From positions 124,001 through 188,000 of the forward strand of contig CANMAQ010000008.1 of assembly GCA_947495775.1 (NCBI GenBank): a stretch of 64,000 nucleotides of DNA. Reading direction: 5' to 3'. Source of the DNA: Jejuia algarum. GTDB lineage: Bacteria > Bacteroidota > Bacteroidia > Flavobacteriales > Flavobacteriaceae. A program made the position numbers and the translations under genes. The stretch's first letter is position 1. Every line of letters begins with the position of its first letter. Positions 17,909 to 26,978 of this stretch are shown here, in pieces. Below the pieces are notes generated by a model. That model did no database searches, was not told the origin of the DNA, and saw only the letters and a list, made by a program, of their open reading frames with translations.

Positions 17909-18685
17909 TTAAATTATTTCGAACTGCTGGGTGTCTTTAGAATAGTAAAACTCCAAATCCAACATGACTTGCTCCCGCTCTTCTGTATTCACAAAACTCA
18001 ATGCAGGGTCTCCATTAAGACGTTTTAAAGACACGCGCTTTCCATAAGAAGAATATACTGTAACTGTATTTTCGGGAAACTCAATTAAATCATAATCATT
18101 TTTAAAATCATTTAACAGTCTTCGTATACGGCCTTCAGCTTCATTTGCAGACAAATACATAGAGGCAGCCATGTTATATTCCCTATTGGCTATTTTCTCT
18201 TTAAAAATGTCAAACTTTTTATCTTTTACAAGCGAAGCTATTCGCTTATAGCTAACTCTTAATTTATCATCTAAATCCTTTACTTTACTCAAATCCATAC
18301 CATCAAGCCAATAACTTTTCATAGTATAAGGTATTGTTGCTTTAAAAGTACTTCTATGGGTGTATAAGGGGACTATGCTATCTGGCTTAACAGCATCACT
18401 TCTGTATTCTTCAAAAGTCTCTTTGTGCTCAAATCCATTAGAAACATCATATAAAACAACGTTATAATCTAATCTAGCGCCTGGCGATAATTTAGACTCT
18501 CCTTTTAAAGGAAGCATTTTAACAGAAACCTCCTGGACTCCACTTTGGTAAATCCCCAAATTAGCTGGAATTCTTGTAGACGTTTGCCCTTTTAACTCCA
18601 TTGTAAATATTGGAACATCATTTACTCTAATCTCAAACAAACAAGTGATTGCTGTAAACTGCACCATGTAATACGGTTGTTTCAT
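17909..18685 (-). CDS. Unknown T6SS-island protein, paralogue of the gene at 20025
   Basis: 258 residues, cytoplasmic (no signal). It is clearly homologous along its length to the 260-aa product at 20025-20807. Shared blocks include TCLFEIRVND near the start, REYNM-SMYLS near residue 170, and the C-terminal GKRVSLKRLNGDPAL and LEFYYSKDTQ-FEII. The N-terminal half looks beta-rich, the middle helical. No family recognised. Located between a broken lipoprotein gene and the 168-aa gene. Confidence 0.65.
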   Translation of the reverse strand: MKQPYYMVQFTAITCLFEIRVNDVPIFTMELKGQTSTRIPANLGIYQSGVQEVSVKMLPLKGESKLSPGARLDYNVVLYDVSNGFEHKETFEEYRSDAVKPDSIVPLYTHRSTFKATIPYTMKSYWLDGMDLSKVKDLDDKLRVSYKRIASLVKDKKFDIFKEKIANREYNMAASMYLSANEAEGRIRRLLNDFKNDYDLIEFPENTVTVYSSYGKRVSLKRLNGDPALSFVNTEEREQVMLDLEFYYSKDTQQFEII

Positions 18686-18705
18686 GTCATTTACACATTA
18701 ATGTA

Positions 18706-19416
18706 TTATTTTGAATAATAGGTCTCGTTTTTACCTCTTCCTGCCTTAACTCTATCTTCCACATATTGCTGGTACGTATAACTGGAGCTTTGTTTTTCAT
18801 TTCTTGCTTTTATAAAAGCTTTATAATATCCATATGCAGGAAAATCAAACATTGTATTGTACAATACGGTATTAGAATTTTTAAGCACATAAAGATGCGC
18901 TCTTCCATATTTTTTAGTTTCATAATCTCTTGCTACATCTAAAAAATAAGTTCTATTATTAATAAGATCTTCCCATAAGTAATTTGTTGGATTTTCCCTT
19001 TCTCGTTCTCTTTTGTCTCTATAGTATCTATATTCTGGAGCTCCTAATTTTTTAGTTAAAACATCTAAAAATTTAACGCATTCATCGTGTGTATATAGAT
19101 CTATATCTAATAAAGAAATAAGTTTATTTTCTTTTGAAAACCAAAAAGCAACCTGATTCCTTTCCCAATTACTTTCGGAGTTAATTCTTCCTTCTAAATT
19201 AACGCCCTCATAATTAAGAAATTCTTTATCATAAATAACATATCCAGAATAGTCGGAATTCAAATACAAATCTTTCTCTTCTAAATCTAATTTTTCTAAA
19301 TGTAAGTTGTCTATATTTTCGTTTAGTGAAATTTGAGACAGATCAAAGTTAGATTGTGACTGACAACTCTACAAAACTAAGCTTACAAAATGTAAAATAA
19401 TTATTACCTTTTTCAT
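18706..19416 (-). pseudogene. Island lipoprotein gene with an amber stop at its lipobox
   Basis: The frame starts at ATG 19416 with a lipoprotein signal, MKKVIIILHFVSLVL, then TAG at 19369-19371, then SCQSQSNFDLSQISLNENID in the same frame, continuing without interruption to 18706. The part after the stop is intact (187 codons from a TTG at 19269) and is a divergent homologue of the four tandem lipoproteins at 20923-23791 (shared FLDVLTKKLGAP, NRTYFLDV and TYQQYVEDR regions). The single stop sits directly before the predicted lipidated Cys. It is either a recent nonsense mutation, a sequencing error or a suppressed codon. Confidence 0.8.
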
Positions 19417-19432
19417 AATTCATTAAATCTAT

Positions 19433-19994
19433 TTATACAATCGGTATTACTGCATTTAAGCCGGTTAAATCTTCAATTTTTTCTATAATATCAATCGGTT
19501 TTGCTATGAGATATGGCTCTTTTGGTTCAAAATCTGCAATAGGTATTGCAAATTCTGTATCCTTAAAATAGCCTTTTTTTATAGCCAAACCAATATCAGC
19601 CTTAGCATGCACAGTAGCCTGAATACCATCAAACAACAAATTCGGTCTGTATGTTAAGGTCTTTTCTCCTCCGCTTACACTTTGGTAAGCTAAAGTATGT
19701 CCAAAGGTTATAGACCCTGTTCCTGAAGCTTTAAAATCTCCATTTGCAAAAAATTCTGCTTCCACAATAGCATATGCGGCCTTTATCACTAACCCTGCTT
19801 CTAGAGTAATGCCAATAGATAGTCTACCGAAGATTGGGCTCTTTCCTTAGATAACACCAAGTTATATTTATCATCTTTCCGTATGTCGCAGTGTGCCCCA
19901 AGTTCTACAGAAATATAAGGACTGTCTTTTAAAAATTTGGCTAATTTGTCCAGTATGGGCTTTGGTCTTAGAAAACGTATTTTAACTGATGTCT
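19433..19994 (-). pseudogene. Scrambled remnant of the OmpA-domain effector and 168-aa genes
   Basis: Three fragments are fused. First, about 19969-19994 matches the start of the 168-aa gene (HQLKYVF) with its ATG changed to AGA. Second, 19816-19962 matches 25426-25572, part of the OmpA domain of the 846-aa protein, with one mismatch in 147 bp. Third, 19433-19815 encodes a diverged copy of that protein's C-terminal ~125 residues (SFTFGH-like SITFGHTLAY and LFDGIQATV). The OmpA piece and C-terminal piece are in different frames, with a stop at 19847-19849, so no fused protein can be made. A GTG at 19789 leaves a 118-codon open tail only. Confidence 0.8.
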
Positions 19995-20024
19995 CCTTAG
20001 CTTATTTACAGGTAGAACTTGACG

Positions 20025-20807
20025 TTAAATAATTTCGAACCGTTTGGTTTCTTTAGAGTAGTAAAACTCAATATCTAGCATTATCTGTTCGTTCTCATCT
20101 ACATTTCCAAAAGCTAATGCAGGATCACCATTTAAGCGCTTTAAGGACACCTTTTTCCCGTAAGCTGACGTAATCATGACGGTACCTTCGGGAAATTCTG
20201 CAACATCGTACCCATTCTCAAAGTCATTTTTTAAACCTACAAAACGTGCTTCAGATTCATCTTCTGACAAGTACATACTTACTTTCATATTATACTCTCT
20301 TACGGCAATCATATCTTTATAAACGTTAAATTCTTTACGTTTAATAACATTCAAAACACGGCTATAAGCTGCTCTTAAATGCTCTTGAGCGTCCTTAACT
20401 TTGTTTATGGTTTGACCTTCTTCCCATAAAGCTTTCATTTCATAAGGAACGACAGCCTTATACATCTCTGTATGTTTTATAATTACTTTTTGTTCACCTT
20501 TCTTTAAGCGTGTCGATATGTAACTTCCCAAATATTCAATTTCTTTAAACTCGCCATTAGCAACATCCATAAGAACAACCGCATAGTTAAAAAAACAACC
20601 TTCGCTTAAACTTAAATTTCCAGAATTAGGTAATAACTTGATACTAATTTCTAATGGCCCAGTTTTAGAGATACCATTATTTATAGGGATACGTGTAGAC
20701 ACCCCTCCTTTTATATCCATTGTCATTATTGGGTTGTCATTTACCCTAATTTCGAACAAGCAAGTACCCGTTGTAAATTCTAGCATGTAGTAAGGTTCTT
20801 TTACCAT
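20025..20807 (-). CDS. Unknown T6SS-island protein, paralogue of the gene at 17909
   Basis: 260 residues, no signal or membrane helix. It is homologous to the 258-aa product at 17909-18685 over the full length, with the C-terminal block GKKVSLKRLNGDPALAFGN nearly identical. Function unknown. In this copy the downstream 168-aa partner gene is destroyed, leaving only its first codons fused to effector debris. It lies just downstream of the lipoprotein paralogue array, 25 bp after a 5' lipoprotein stub. Confidence 0.65.
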   Translation of the reverse strand: MVKEPYYMLEFTTGTCLFEIRVNDNPIMTMDIKGGVSTRIPINNGISKTGPLEISIKLLPNSGNLSLSEGCFFNYAVVLMDVANGEFKEIEYLGSYISTRLKKGEQKVIIKHTEMYKAVVPYEMKALWEEGQTINKVKDAQEHLRAAYSRVLNVIKRKEFNVYKDMIAVREYNMKVSMYLSEDESEARFVGLKNDFENGYDVAEFPEGTVMITSAYGKKVSLKRLNGDPALAFGNVDENEQIMLDIEFYYSKETKRFEII

Positions 20808-20831
20808 TTTTTTGTTTTTTTATTAATGATG

Positions 20832-20918
20832 CTATGCGATGTTTGATTTTTGAGATTGACAGTGCGTCAACACTACAAAACAAAACAAGAGGTAATACGA
20901 CATTCTTATGTTCAACAT
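20832..20918 (-). pseudogene. 5' stub of a fifth tandem lipoprotein copy
   Basis: ATG 20918 opens 28 codons nearly identical to the start of the neighbouring paralogues (MLNIRMSYYLL..., lipobox LTHC, then QSQKSN) before a TAG at 20832-20834. It begins four bases after the stop of the 20923 gene, the same spacing as between the intact copies. It marks the edge of the amplified unit: a copy whose body was replaced by other sequence. Confidence 0.8.
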
Positions 20919-20922
20919 AAAA

Positions 20923-21636
20923 TTACTCTGATAAAATACTTATGTATTCATCGCCTTTTTCTGTTTTATATTTTATATAATCTTGATACGTAAAATTTTC
21001 AGGTTTCTCAAAACGTTTTTTATATTTTACAAAATTTTCCCATTTGCTAAAACCAGCTATCCCAATAGCTCTATTATAGAAAAAAATTTTACTATTATCT
21101 ACTACAATCAACCAACATTTTTTCCCATAATTTTGCATAGAAACTTTTAATAAATACGTGCAATTACTTGTTTTATCGGCCCAGACTTTAGCTTCAAAAT
21201 CACCAGCTTGACGTGCTTCAACATTATCATAACCTGTGAAATTAGGCTTTCCTAAAAATTGATCTAATTGGCGTATTAGTAAATCGCTTTTTTCTGTTTG
21301 ATAGGTAAATACATCATAGCTAGTTATTATTTTATCCTTTTTCTTAAAAAGAAATTCTACTGAATTTTTTCGATAATTTTTGTTTTCATCAGAATATCCG
21401 TAAATACTTACCCCATTGAAATTCATAATCTCTTCTGCCCCTGTTTCAATCCCATCATTATCTAAGTCATGTCCAACAATATTAGGCATCGTCTTAATAT
21501 TAGGCGCTATTATAGAATCTATATGTTTTCCTAATATACCCTTACTGAGATCCAAAGTATTTGATTTTTGAGAATGACAGTGCGTCAACACTACAAAACA
21601 AAACAAGAGGTAATACGACATTCTTATGCTCAACAT
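20923..21636 (-). CDS. Tandem island lipoprotein, copy 4
   Basis: 237 residues, lipobox LTHC (Cys20), mature start HSQKSNTLDLSKGI. The first ~124 residues are identical to copy 3 (21641), while the C-terminal half differs at many scattered positions. It repeats on a 718-bp period with a 4-bp gap to its neighbour. A predicted lipoprotein beyond the T6SS effector genes is a good candidate for an immunity protein held at the outer membrane; this is inference from position and copy pattern, not a family assignment. Confidence 0.75.
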   Translation of the reverse strand: MLSIRMSYYLLFCFVVLTHCHSQKSNTLDLSKGILGKHIDSIIAPNIKTMPNIVGHDLDNDGIETGAEEIMNFNGVSIYGYSDENKNYRKNSVEFLFKKKDKIITSYDVFTYQTEKSDLLIRQLDQFLGKPNFTGYDNVEARQAGDFEAKVWADKTSNCTYLLKVSMQNYGKKCWLIVVDNSKIFFYNRAIGIAGFSKWENFVKYKKRFEKPENFTYQDYIKYKTEKGDEYISILSE

Positions 21637-21640
21637 AAAA

Positions 21641-22354
21641 TTACTCTGACAAAATACTTATATATTCATCACCTTTTTCTGTTTGGTCTTTTATAAAATC
21701 TTGATACATAAAAGTCTCTGGTTTCTCAAAACGTTTTTTATATTTTATGTATTTTCTCCATCTGTTAAAACCTGCTATCCCAATAGCTCTATTATAGAAA
21801 AAAGATTTACTATTATCTACTACAATCAACCAACATACTTTTCCATAGTTCTGCATGGAAACGTCTAACAAATACGTACAATTATTCGTTTTATCTTCCC
21901 AAACTTTCGCATTAAAATCACCTGCTTGACGTGCTTCAACATCTCTATACCCTATAAAATCAGGCTTTCCTAAAAATCGATCTAATTGCCGTATTAGTAG
22001 GTCACTTTTTTCTGTTTGATAGGTAAATACATCATAGCTAGTTATTATTTTATCCTTTTTCTTAAAAAGAAATTCTACTGAATTTTTTCGATAATTTTTG
22101 TTTTCATCAGAATATCCGTAAATACTTACCCCATTGAAATTCATAATCTCTTCTGCCCCTGTTTCAATCCCATCATTATCTAAGTCATGTCCAACAATAT
22201 TAGGCATCGTCTTAATATTAGGCGCTATTATAGAATCTATATGTTTTCCTAATATACCCTTACTGAGATCCAAAGTATTTGATTTTTGAGAATGACAGTG
22301 CGTCAACACTACAAAACAAAACAAGAGGTAATACGACATTCTTATGCTCAACAT
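21641..22354 (-). CDS. Tandem island lipoprotein, copy 3
   Basis: 237 residues with the same signal (Cys20) and an N-terminal half identical to copy 4. It differs from it downstream, for example QFLGKPNFTGY versus RFLGKPDFIGY and changes in the final 40 residues. The sharp change from identity to divergence suggests recent duplication or gene conversion of the 5' half and selection on the C-terminal half. Confidence 0.75.
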   Translation of the reverse strand: MLSIRMSYYLLFCFVVLTHCHSQKSNTLDLSKGILGKHIDSIIAPNIKTMPNIVGHDLDNDGIETGAEEIMNFNGVSIYGYSDENKNYRKNSVEFLFKKKDKIITSYDVFTYQTEKSDLLIRQLDRFLGKPDFIGYRDVEARQAGDFNAKVWEDKTNNCTYLLDVSMQNYGKVCWLIVVDNSKSFFYNRAIGIAGFNRWRKYIKYKKRFEKPETFMYQDFIKDQTEKGDEYISILSE

Positions 22355-22358
22355 AAAA

Positions 22359-23072
22359 TTACTCTGACAAAATACTTATATATTCATCTCCATACTCTGT
22401 TAATTCTTTTATATGATCTTGATAGGTATAACTATCAGGTTTTTTATAGTGTTTTTTATATTCAATATAATCTTCCCATTTGTTAAACGGAGCCACCCCT
22501 AAAGCTCTCTTATAAAAATAAGTTTTACTGTTATCTACAATAAATAGCCAGCACTCTTTTCCATGCTCTTGTTTTGAAACATCCAACAAATATGTGCAAT
22601 TGTTCGTTTTATCGTCCCAAACTTTCGCATTAAAATCACCAGCTTCGCGTGCTTCAACATTAAAATACCCTGTAAAATTAGGCTCTCCAAGAAATTTATA
22701 TAACTGTTCGATCAATAACTCACTTTTTTCTGTTTGATAGGTTTTTATCTCATAACATGCAACGATACTATCTTTTTTAGCAAAAAGAAAATTCACAGAG
22801 TTTTTCAGATAATTTGAATTTTCATCAAAATACCCATACAGACTTACCCCATTGAAATTCATGAGGTCTTTTGCCCCTGATCTGACAGCATCATTACCCT
22901 CTCCATATCCTGGGACATTACGTATAGTCTTTACGTCTGAACTTATAATAGAATTAATATGTTTTCCGAGTATGCCCTTACAAAGATCCAATGTGTTTGA
23001 TTTTTGAGAATGACAGTGCGTCAACGCTACAAAACAAAACAAGAAGTAATATGAAGCCCTTATATTCAACAT
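22359..23072 (-). CDS. Tandem island lipoprotein, copy 2
   Basis: 237 residues, lipobox LTHC (Cys20). It is more diverged from copies 3 and 4 in residues 38-120 (SSDVKTIRNVPGYGEGND in place of APNIKTMPNIVGHDLDND) but shares the EARE/QAGDFNAKVWDDKTNNC block and the terminal GDEYISILSE. The KQEHGKECWL segment matches copy 1 rather than copies 3/4, so the array is mosaic. Confidence 0.75.
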   Translation of the reverse strand: MLNIRASYYFLFCFVALTHCHSQKSNTLDLCKGILGKHINSIISSDVKTIRNVPGYGEGNDAVRSGAKDLMNFNGVSLYGYFDENSNYLKNSVNFLFAKKDSIVACYEIKTYQTEKSELLIEQLYKFLGEPNFTGYFNVEAREAGDFNAKVWDDKTNNCTYLLDVSKQEHGKECWLFIVDNSKTYFYKRALGVAPFNKWEDYIEYKKHYKKPDSYTYQDHIKELTEYGDEYISILSE

Positions 23073-23077
23073 AAATA

Positions 23078-23791
23078 TTACTCTGATAAAATACTTATGT
23101 ATTCATTTCCATTTTCTGTCGCTTCTTTTATGTGGTCTTGGTAGGTATAAGTCTCTGGTTTCTCAAAGCGTTTTTTATATTTTACAAAATCTTCCCACCT
23201 GTTAAAACTTGCTACTCCAAGGGCTCTATTGTAAAAATAGGGATTGTTATTGTCGACCACTAACAACCAACACTCTTTTCCATGTTCTTGTTTTGAAACA
23301 TCTAATAAATATGTGCAATTATTCGTTTTATCTTCCCAAACTTTCGCATTAAAATTACCAGCTTGGCGTGCTTCAACATTAAAATACCCTGTAAAATTAG
23401 GCTTTCCTAAAAATTGATCCAATTGCCGTATTAGTAGGTCACTCTTTTCTGTTTGATAGGTAAATACATCATAACCCACTATGATTTTATCTTTTTTAGC
23501 AAAAAGAAATTCTACTGTATTCTTTAGATAATTTGTATTCTGATCAAAATATCCGTAAATACTCGCTCCATTGAAATTTAATAAGATTTCTGAACTTGTT
23601 CTACGATAATCATAATCTATCCCGTAACCACTAGACTTCTTTCTGGTCTTAATATCTGATGTTATAATAGAATCAATATGTTTTCCGAGTATGTCCTTAC
23701 TAAGATCCAATGTATTTGATTTTTGAGAATTGCAATTCGTTAGTACCGTTAGCATTAAAATACTGCTGAATAGTATTATTTTATTTTTCAT
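23078..23791 (-). CDS. Tandem island lipoprotein, copy 1 (array-proximal to effector)
   Basis: 237 residues from ATG 23791; the frame opens at 23812, but starting at MKNKIILF places the lipobox Cys (LTNC) at residue 20 and gives the same length as the other copies. Its signal peptide differs from copies 2-4, whereas its middle section (VFTYQTEKSDLLIRQLDQFLGKP) matches copies 3 and 4. It lies 17 bp past the end of the 846-aa gene, so it is the first gene after that putative effector. Confidence 0.75.
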   Translation of the reverse strand: MKNKIILFSSILMLTVLTNCNSQKSNTLDLSKDILGKHIDSIITSDIKTRKKSSGYGIDYDYRRTSSEILLNFNGASIYGYFDQNTNYLKNTVEFLFAKKDKIIVGYDVFTYQTEKSDLLIRQLDQFLGKPNFTGYFNVEARQAGNFNAKVWEDKTNNCTYLLDVSKQEHGKECWLLVVDNNNPYFYNRALGVASFNRWEDFVKYKKRFEKPETYTYQDHIKEATENGNEYISILSE

Positions 23792-23808
23792 TTTATTATA
23801 TAAAGTTA

Positions 23809-26349
23809 TCACATTTTTATTATTGGAATAGAGACATCTCCTCCCGAAACTTCTTTAAGGATGTCAAAAGGCGGAAATAATTGCCTTTTCCTCTTGAAGT
23901 CTATCAATTCTTTTTCACGTTCGTAATTGAACCAAGATTTTCTAATCGCCATGCCTATTTTTGATTTTATGACCACCTCTGCGGTAATCCCATCGAACAG
24001 CATCTTGGGTTGGTAATTTAAAGTGCCCCCATGAGATGTGCCTACATAATTTAATTTATGCCCAAAGGTCATAGAGCCTTCGCCTTTTACACTGATCTGG
24101 CTTTCGGCATAAAATTCTGCTACAATTATAGCTATTGTGGCTTTCACCTCCAAACCCGCTCTAAATATAATGCCTACTTTAGTATCTAGACCAACTTCAC
24201 CCTTGTTAGGTGCTGCCGTATGGTGGGTTAAACTGGCATCTGCGCTTATCTCTCCAAACAGCACCAATTCCATATACATTTTTACGTTTACAGGATTATC
24301 CTCATCGGAAAGCCATTCACCCACCTGATCCAGTAAAACTTTAGCTGCTCCATTACCTGCCCCTCCTGTGGTAGCAACTAGTGCAGATTGCACAATAAGG
24401 TCTAGCAAATCTATTACAATTTCTAATCGTATAAGCGGTTTTGCTATGAAATAAAATTTTATTTCGGTGCCTAAATTATAAGCTGGCTTATCGTCTGTTA
24501 TACCTCTAGCACATTGCCATTCTGCCCCTAAACATAAGCTTGGCGGTACCATTACCACTTTAAAAGGAAGGGTTTTACCTATACTTAGCCTATGAGCAGA
24601 CTCTATAACTTTCCCTTTAGTTTGCCCTGTAATGTATTTAGAGATTTCTTTTAACTCCGCAAAAATACTGTACAGTTGTTTTATGCTGCGTTCAAACTTA
24701 GCGGTAAGTTTAAAATTATCTTCGTAGTGCCCTTTACTTACTTTATTCCATTCTGCTTTTAAAGCTACCGCAAACTTTATATCTGTTTGTTTGTTACTTT
24801 TTTCTGCACCTATCTTAGCTGCCTCACTAAGCATTTCTTTATGCTTGGCTTGAGACAAATTTGCCCACTTTACGCTTAATTTATTATTCAAATCTAGCAG
24901 TAAATCGAAATTCCATTTAATATCTGGATATACATGTACAACTATGGTTTCCTTAGTTTTATCTATATAATACCTACAGGTATGAATGTGGTATTTATAA
25001 ACGGTTGGGGTTACACTATGCGGCCATATAAAACTAAGAGGAGCCAATGAAAAATCAATCTCAGGACCACTCATTTTTCTTGTAATATCTTTCGTCCCTA
25101 CGTAACGGCTTGTTCCGCCTACATAATCTACAACAGACACCTCTGTAGTATGCTCTAAACTTGTACCTTTCTTAAAACAATGTGCAGTACTTTCTAAGCC
25201 TTTTACTTTTAAGGTGAGCTCTTTTTTTGCTTTTGCTGAGTTTTTATCTGGTCCAATAGTTTGGTAAACCATCGCTTTCGCATCCCCACCAGAGAGTTTA
25301 AATCTTATAGTCACGCGTCGGTTTTGTTGGTGTTCTTCCTCGCTAAGGTGCTCACCTTTTATAAGCAAGCGGCTTCTACCATAACCTTCGGCCGAAATAC
25401 GGTCTTTATCTACTCCTTTACGCACTAGATAGTCTACCGAAGATTGGGCTCTTTCCTTAGATAACACCAAGTTATATTTATCATCTTTCCGTATGTCGCA
25501 GTGTGCCCCAAGTTCTACAGGAATATAAGGACTGTCTTTTAAAAATTTGGCTAATTTGTCCAGTATGGGCTTAGCATCGGGCCGTATGTGGTGTTTGTCT
25601 ACATCGAAATGAATCCTTTCAGAAATTGCAAAATGCTTTGGTTTTTCGCCTTTTAGCCCTAGTTTGCCTTCTTCAAACAGCTCTATGGTTTTGCCTTCGT
25701 CTTTAAAGCTTATTTTTTTAAAACGGCAGGTTTCGTAACGCTCTATATCAATTTCGTTTTTACCTAATTTAAATGGACGCACTGTTTCTGCTGTCTGTAT
25801 TACTCGAGATGAGACTTCAAACTTAAACTCGAGTTCTTTTGTAGCATCGCCTATGTAATTTTTGCTTCCTTTTATTTTAATTTTTGCATAGTATTTCTCA
25901 ATAGAATTCTTGATCCATCCATAATGTTTACGCCAACCATAGGTATCTCTAAGTCGTATATTAAGTTCTCCACTAATGCACTGAGACACGTAGGTTACAG
26001 CTAGCGGATCGCTTCCTCCCTCTGTATGGTAAATTTCTACTTCTAAATAGTTCCCATTACAGCCTTCTAACTGCGCATTTAACCATACATGGTCTCCAAA
26101 TTTTAACGTATTAGATAGCGCAGTTCCCCCTCTGGTTTTGCTCCACGTGGTACTTAATAACTTTTGTTCGCATTTCCCGTAAACCAATAACTTAGCAGGA
26201 TATTGATTTGTAGGTCTATTCATGAAAGCCTCTAAAGCCATGGTTTTTGTGCCACAAAACTTGGGGTCTATAGAGACTTCTACAGTATCGGCTATAACTC
26301 CAGATTGGTCTTTTTTAGAATAAGGCACTGTAGCATCGCGTTGCGCCAC
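23809..26349 (-). CDS. Large OmpA-domain protein, putative T6SS cargo (5' end uncertain)
   Basis: 846 residues from a GTG at 26349. It has a beta-rich N-terminal region with several Cys, an OmpA-like peptidoglycan-binding domain at about 245-352 (ERIHFDVDKHHIRPDAKPIL, QQNRRVTIRF), and a long C-terminal part of unknown fold containing a hydrophobic Ala/Gly-rich stretch (DLIVQSALVATTGGAGNG, about 660). The protein-like frame continues 55 codons upstream (26350-26514, including DFASVIELEGSKKEIF) to a stop, with no ATG, GTG or TTG, so the true start may be lost. It sits behind the PAAR-like gene and ahead of lipoproteins, the position of an effector. Toxic activity is not recognisable. Confidence 0.7.
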   Translation of the reverse strand: MAQRDATVPYSKKDQSGVIADTVEVSIDPKFCGTKTMALEAFMNRPTNQYPAKLLVYGKCEQKLLSTTWSKTRGGTALSNTLKFGDHVWLNAQLEGCNGNYLEVEIYHTEGGSDPLAVTYVSQCISGELNIRLRDTYGWRKHYGWIKNSIEKYYAKIKIKGSKNYIGDATKELEFKFEVSSRVIQTAETVRPFKLGKNEIDIERYETCRFKKISFKDEGKTIELFEEGKLGLKGEKPKHFAISERIHFDVDKHHIRPDAKPILDKLAKFLKDSPYIPVELGAHCDIRKDDKYNLVLSKERAQSSVDYLVRKGVDKDRISAEGYGRSRLLIKGEHLSEEEHQQNRRVTIRFKLSGGDAKAMVYQTIGPDKNSAKAKKELTLKVKGLESTAHCFKKGTSLEHTTEVSVVDYVGGTSRYVGTKDITRKMSGPEIDFSLAPLSFIWPHSVTPTVYKYHIHTCRYYIDKTKETIVVHVYPDIKWNFDLLLDLNNKLSVKWANLSQAKHKEMLSEAAKIGAEKSNKQTDIKFAVALKAEWNKVSKGHYEDNFKLTAKFERSIKQLYSIFAELKEISKYITGQTKGKVIESAHRLSIGKTLPFKVVMVPPSLCLGAEWQCARGITDDKPAYNLGTEIKFYFIAKPLIRLEIVIDLLDLIVQSALVATTGGAGNGAAKVLLDQVGEWLSDEDNPVNVKMYMELVLFGEISADASLTHHTAAPNKGEVGLDTKVGIIFRAGLEVKATIAIIVAEFYAESQISVKGEGSMTFGHKLNYVGTSHGGTLNYQPKMLFDGITAEVVIKSKIGMAIRKSWFNYEREKELIDFKRKRQLFPPFDILKEVSGGDVSIPIIKM

Positions 26350-26514
26350 CCATTTTGCACGTCCTTTTTTAGTATCGGGTGTTTCTTCGTAATAAAACGC
26401 TTGAAAAATCTCCTTTTTACTACCTTCTAGCTCTATAACCGACGCAAAATCGTTCGTTTGAATGTGTCTTCTTGATATGGCTTCGAAAAATCTACCAGAA
26501 CTGATCCATAAAGG
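26350..26514 (-). other. Open, protein-like extension without start codon
   Basis: 55 in-frame codons lie between the stop TAA at 26515-26517 and the GTG start of the 846-aa gene. Residues such as SVIELEGSKKEIF and YYEETPDTKKGRAKW look like real protein continuous with the gene. Only ATT/ATA/ATC codons could start it, which suggests a 5'-truncated gene or a rare start. Confidence 0.55.
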
Positions 26515-26624
26515 TTACACTTTTTTAATTTTAAACCTTTCTCAATCAAAACTAAACTGCAAAACTTTTTTATGCTATTAGACAGTAATATCTATTGCTT
26601 TAATTTAGCAATAAAAGGCATCAT

Positions 26625-26966
26625 TCATGTTTTATGCGACACAAAACCATTGTAATTGGTATGAACAGGTTTAATAGTCCCCCCAATAGTGCACGAGCAG
26701 ACAGACTCGCTTAATAAAACACTTTGTGTGTTTATCAAATGAGTATTGTGCGTTTTAACCCATTTTGTGGTAGATGGAACACAACTTTTCTGCGTTAAAG
26801 AACACACTCCAAAAGGCAAAATATTAACTCCTATATTAAAATCCATTTCTGTAGCTACCAATTTACCCTCTATTTTAACCAATTGCTGACTAAGCACGTT
26901 TAAATTACTAGTCGTACTTCCTTTATCACAACGTAATTTTGCTCCGTTTAATACCTTGTTACTCAT
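26625..26966 (-). CDS. DUF4280 PAAR-like spike protein
   Basis: 113 residues, recognisable as a DUF4280 PAAR-like protein: an N-terminal GAKLRCDKGS, a central NILPFGVCSLTQKSC, and a C-terminal SVCSCTIGGTIKP. PAAR-like proteins cap the VgrG trimer and connect cargo effectors to the T6SS tip. It lies between the two upstream lipoprotein genes and the 846-aa gene; loading of that protein is the obvious hypothesis. Confidence 0.85.
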   Translation of the reverse strand: MSNKVLNGAKLRCDKGSTTSNLNVLSQQLVKIEGKLVATEMDFNIGVNILPFGVCSLTQKSCVPSTTKWVKTHNTHLINTQSVLLSESVCSCTIGGTIKPVHTNYNGFVSHKT

Positions 26967-26978
26967 AATAATACTTTC

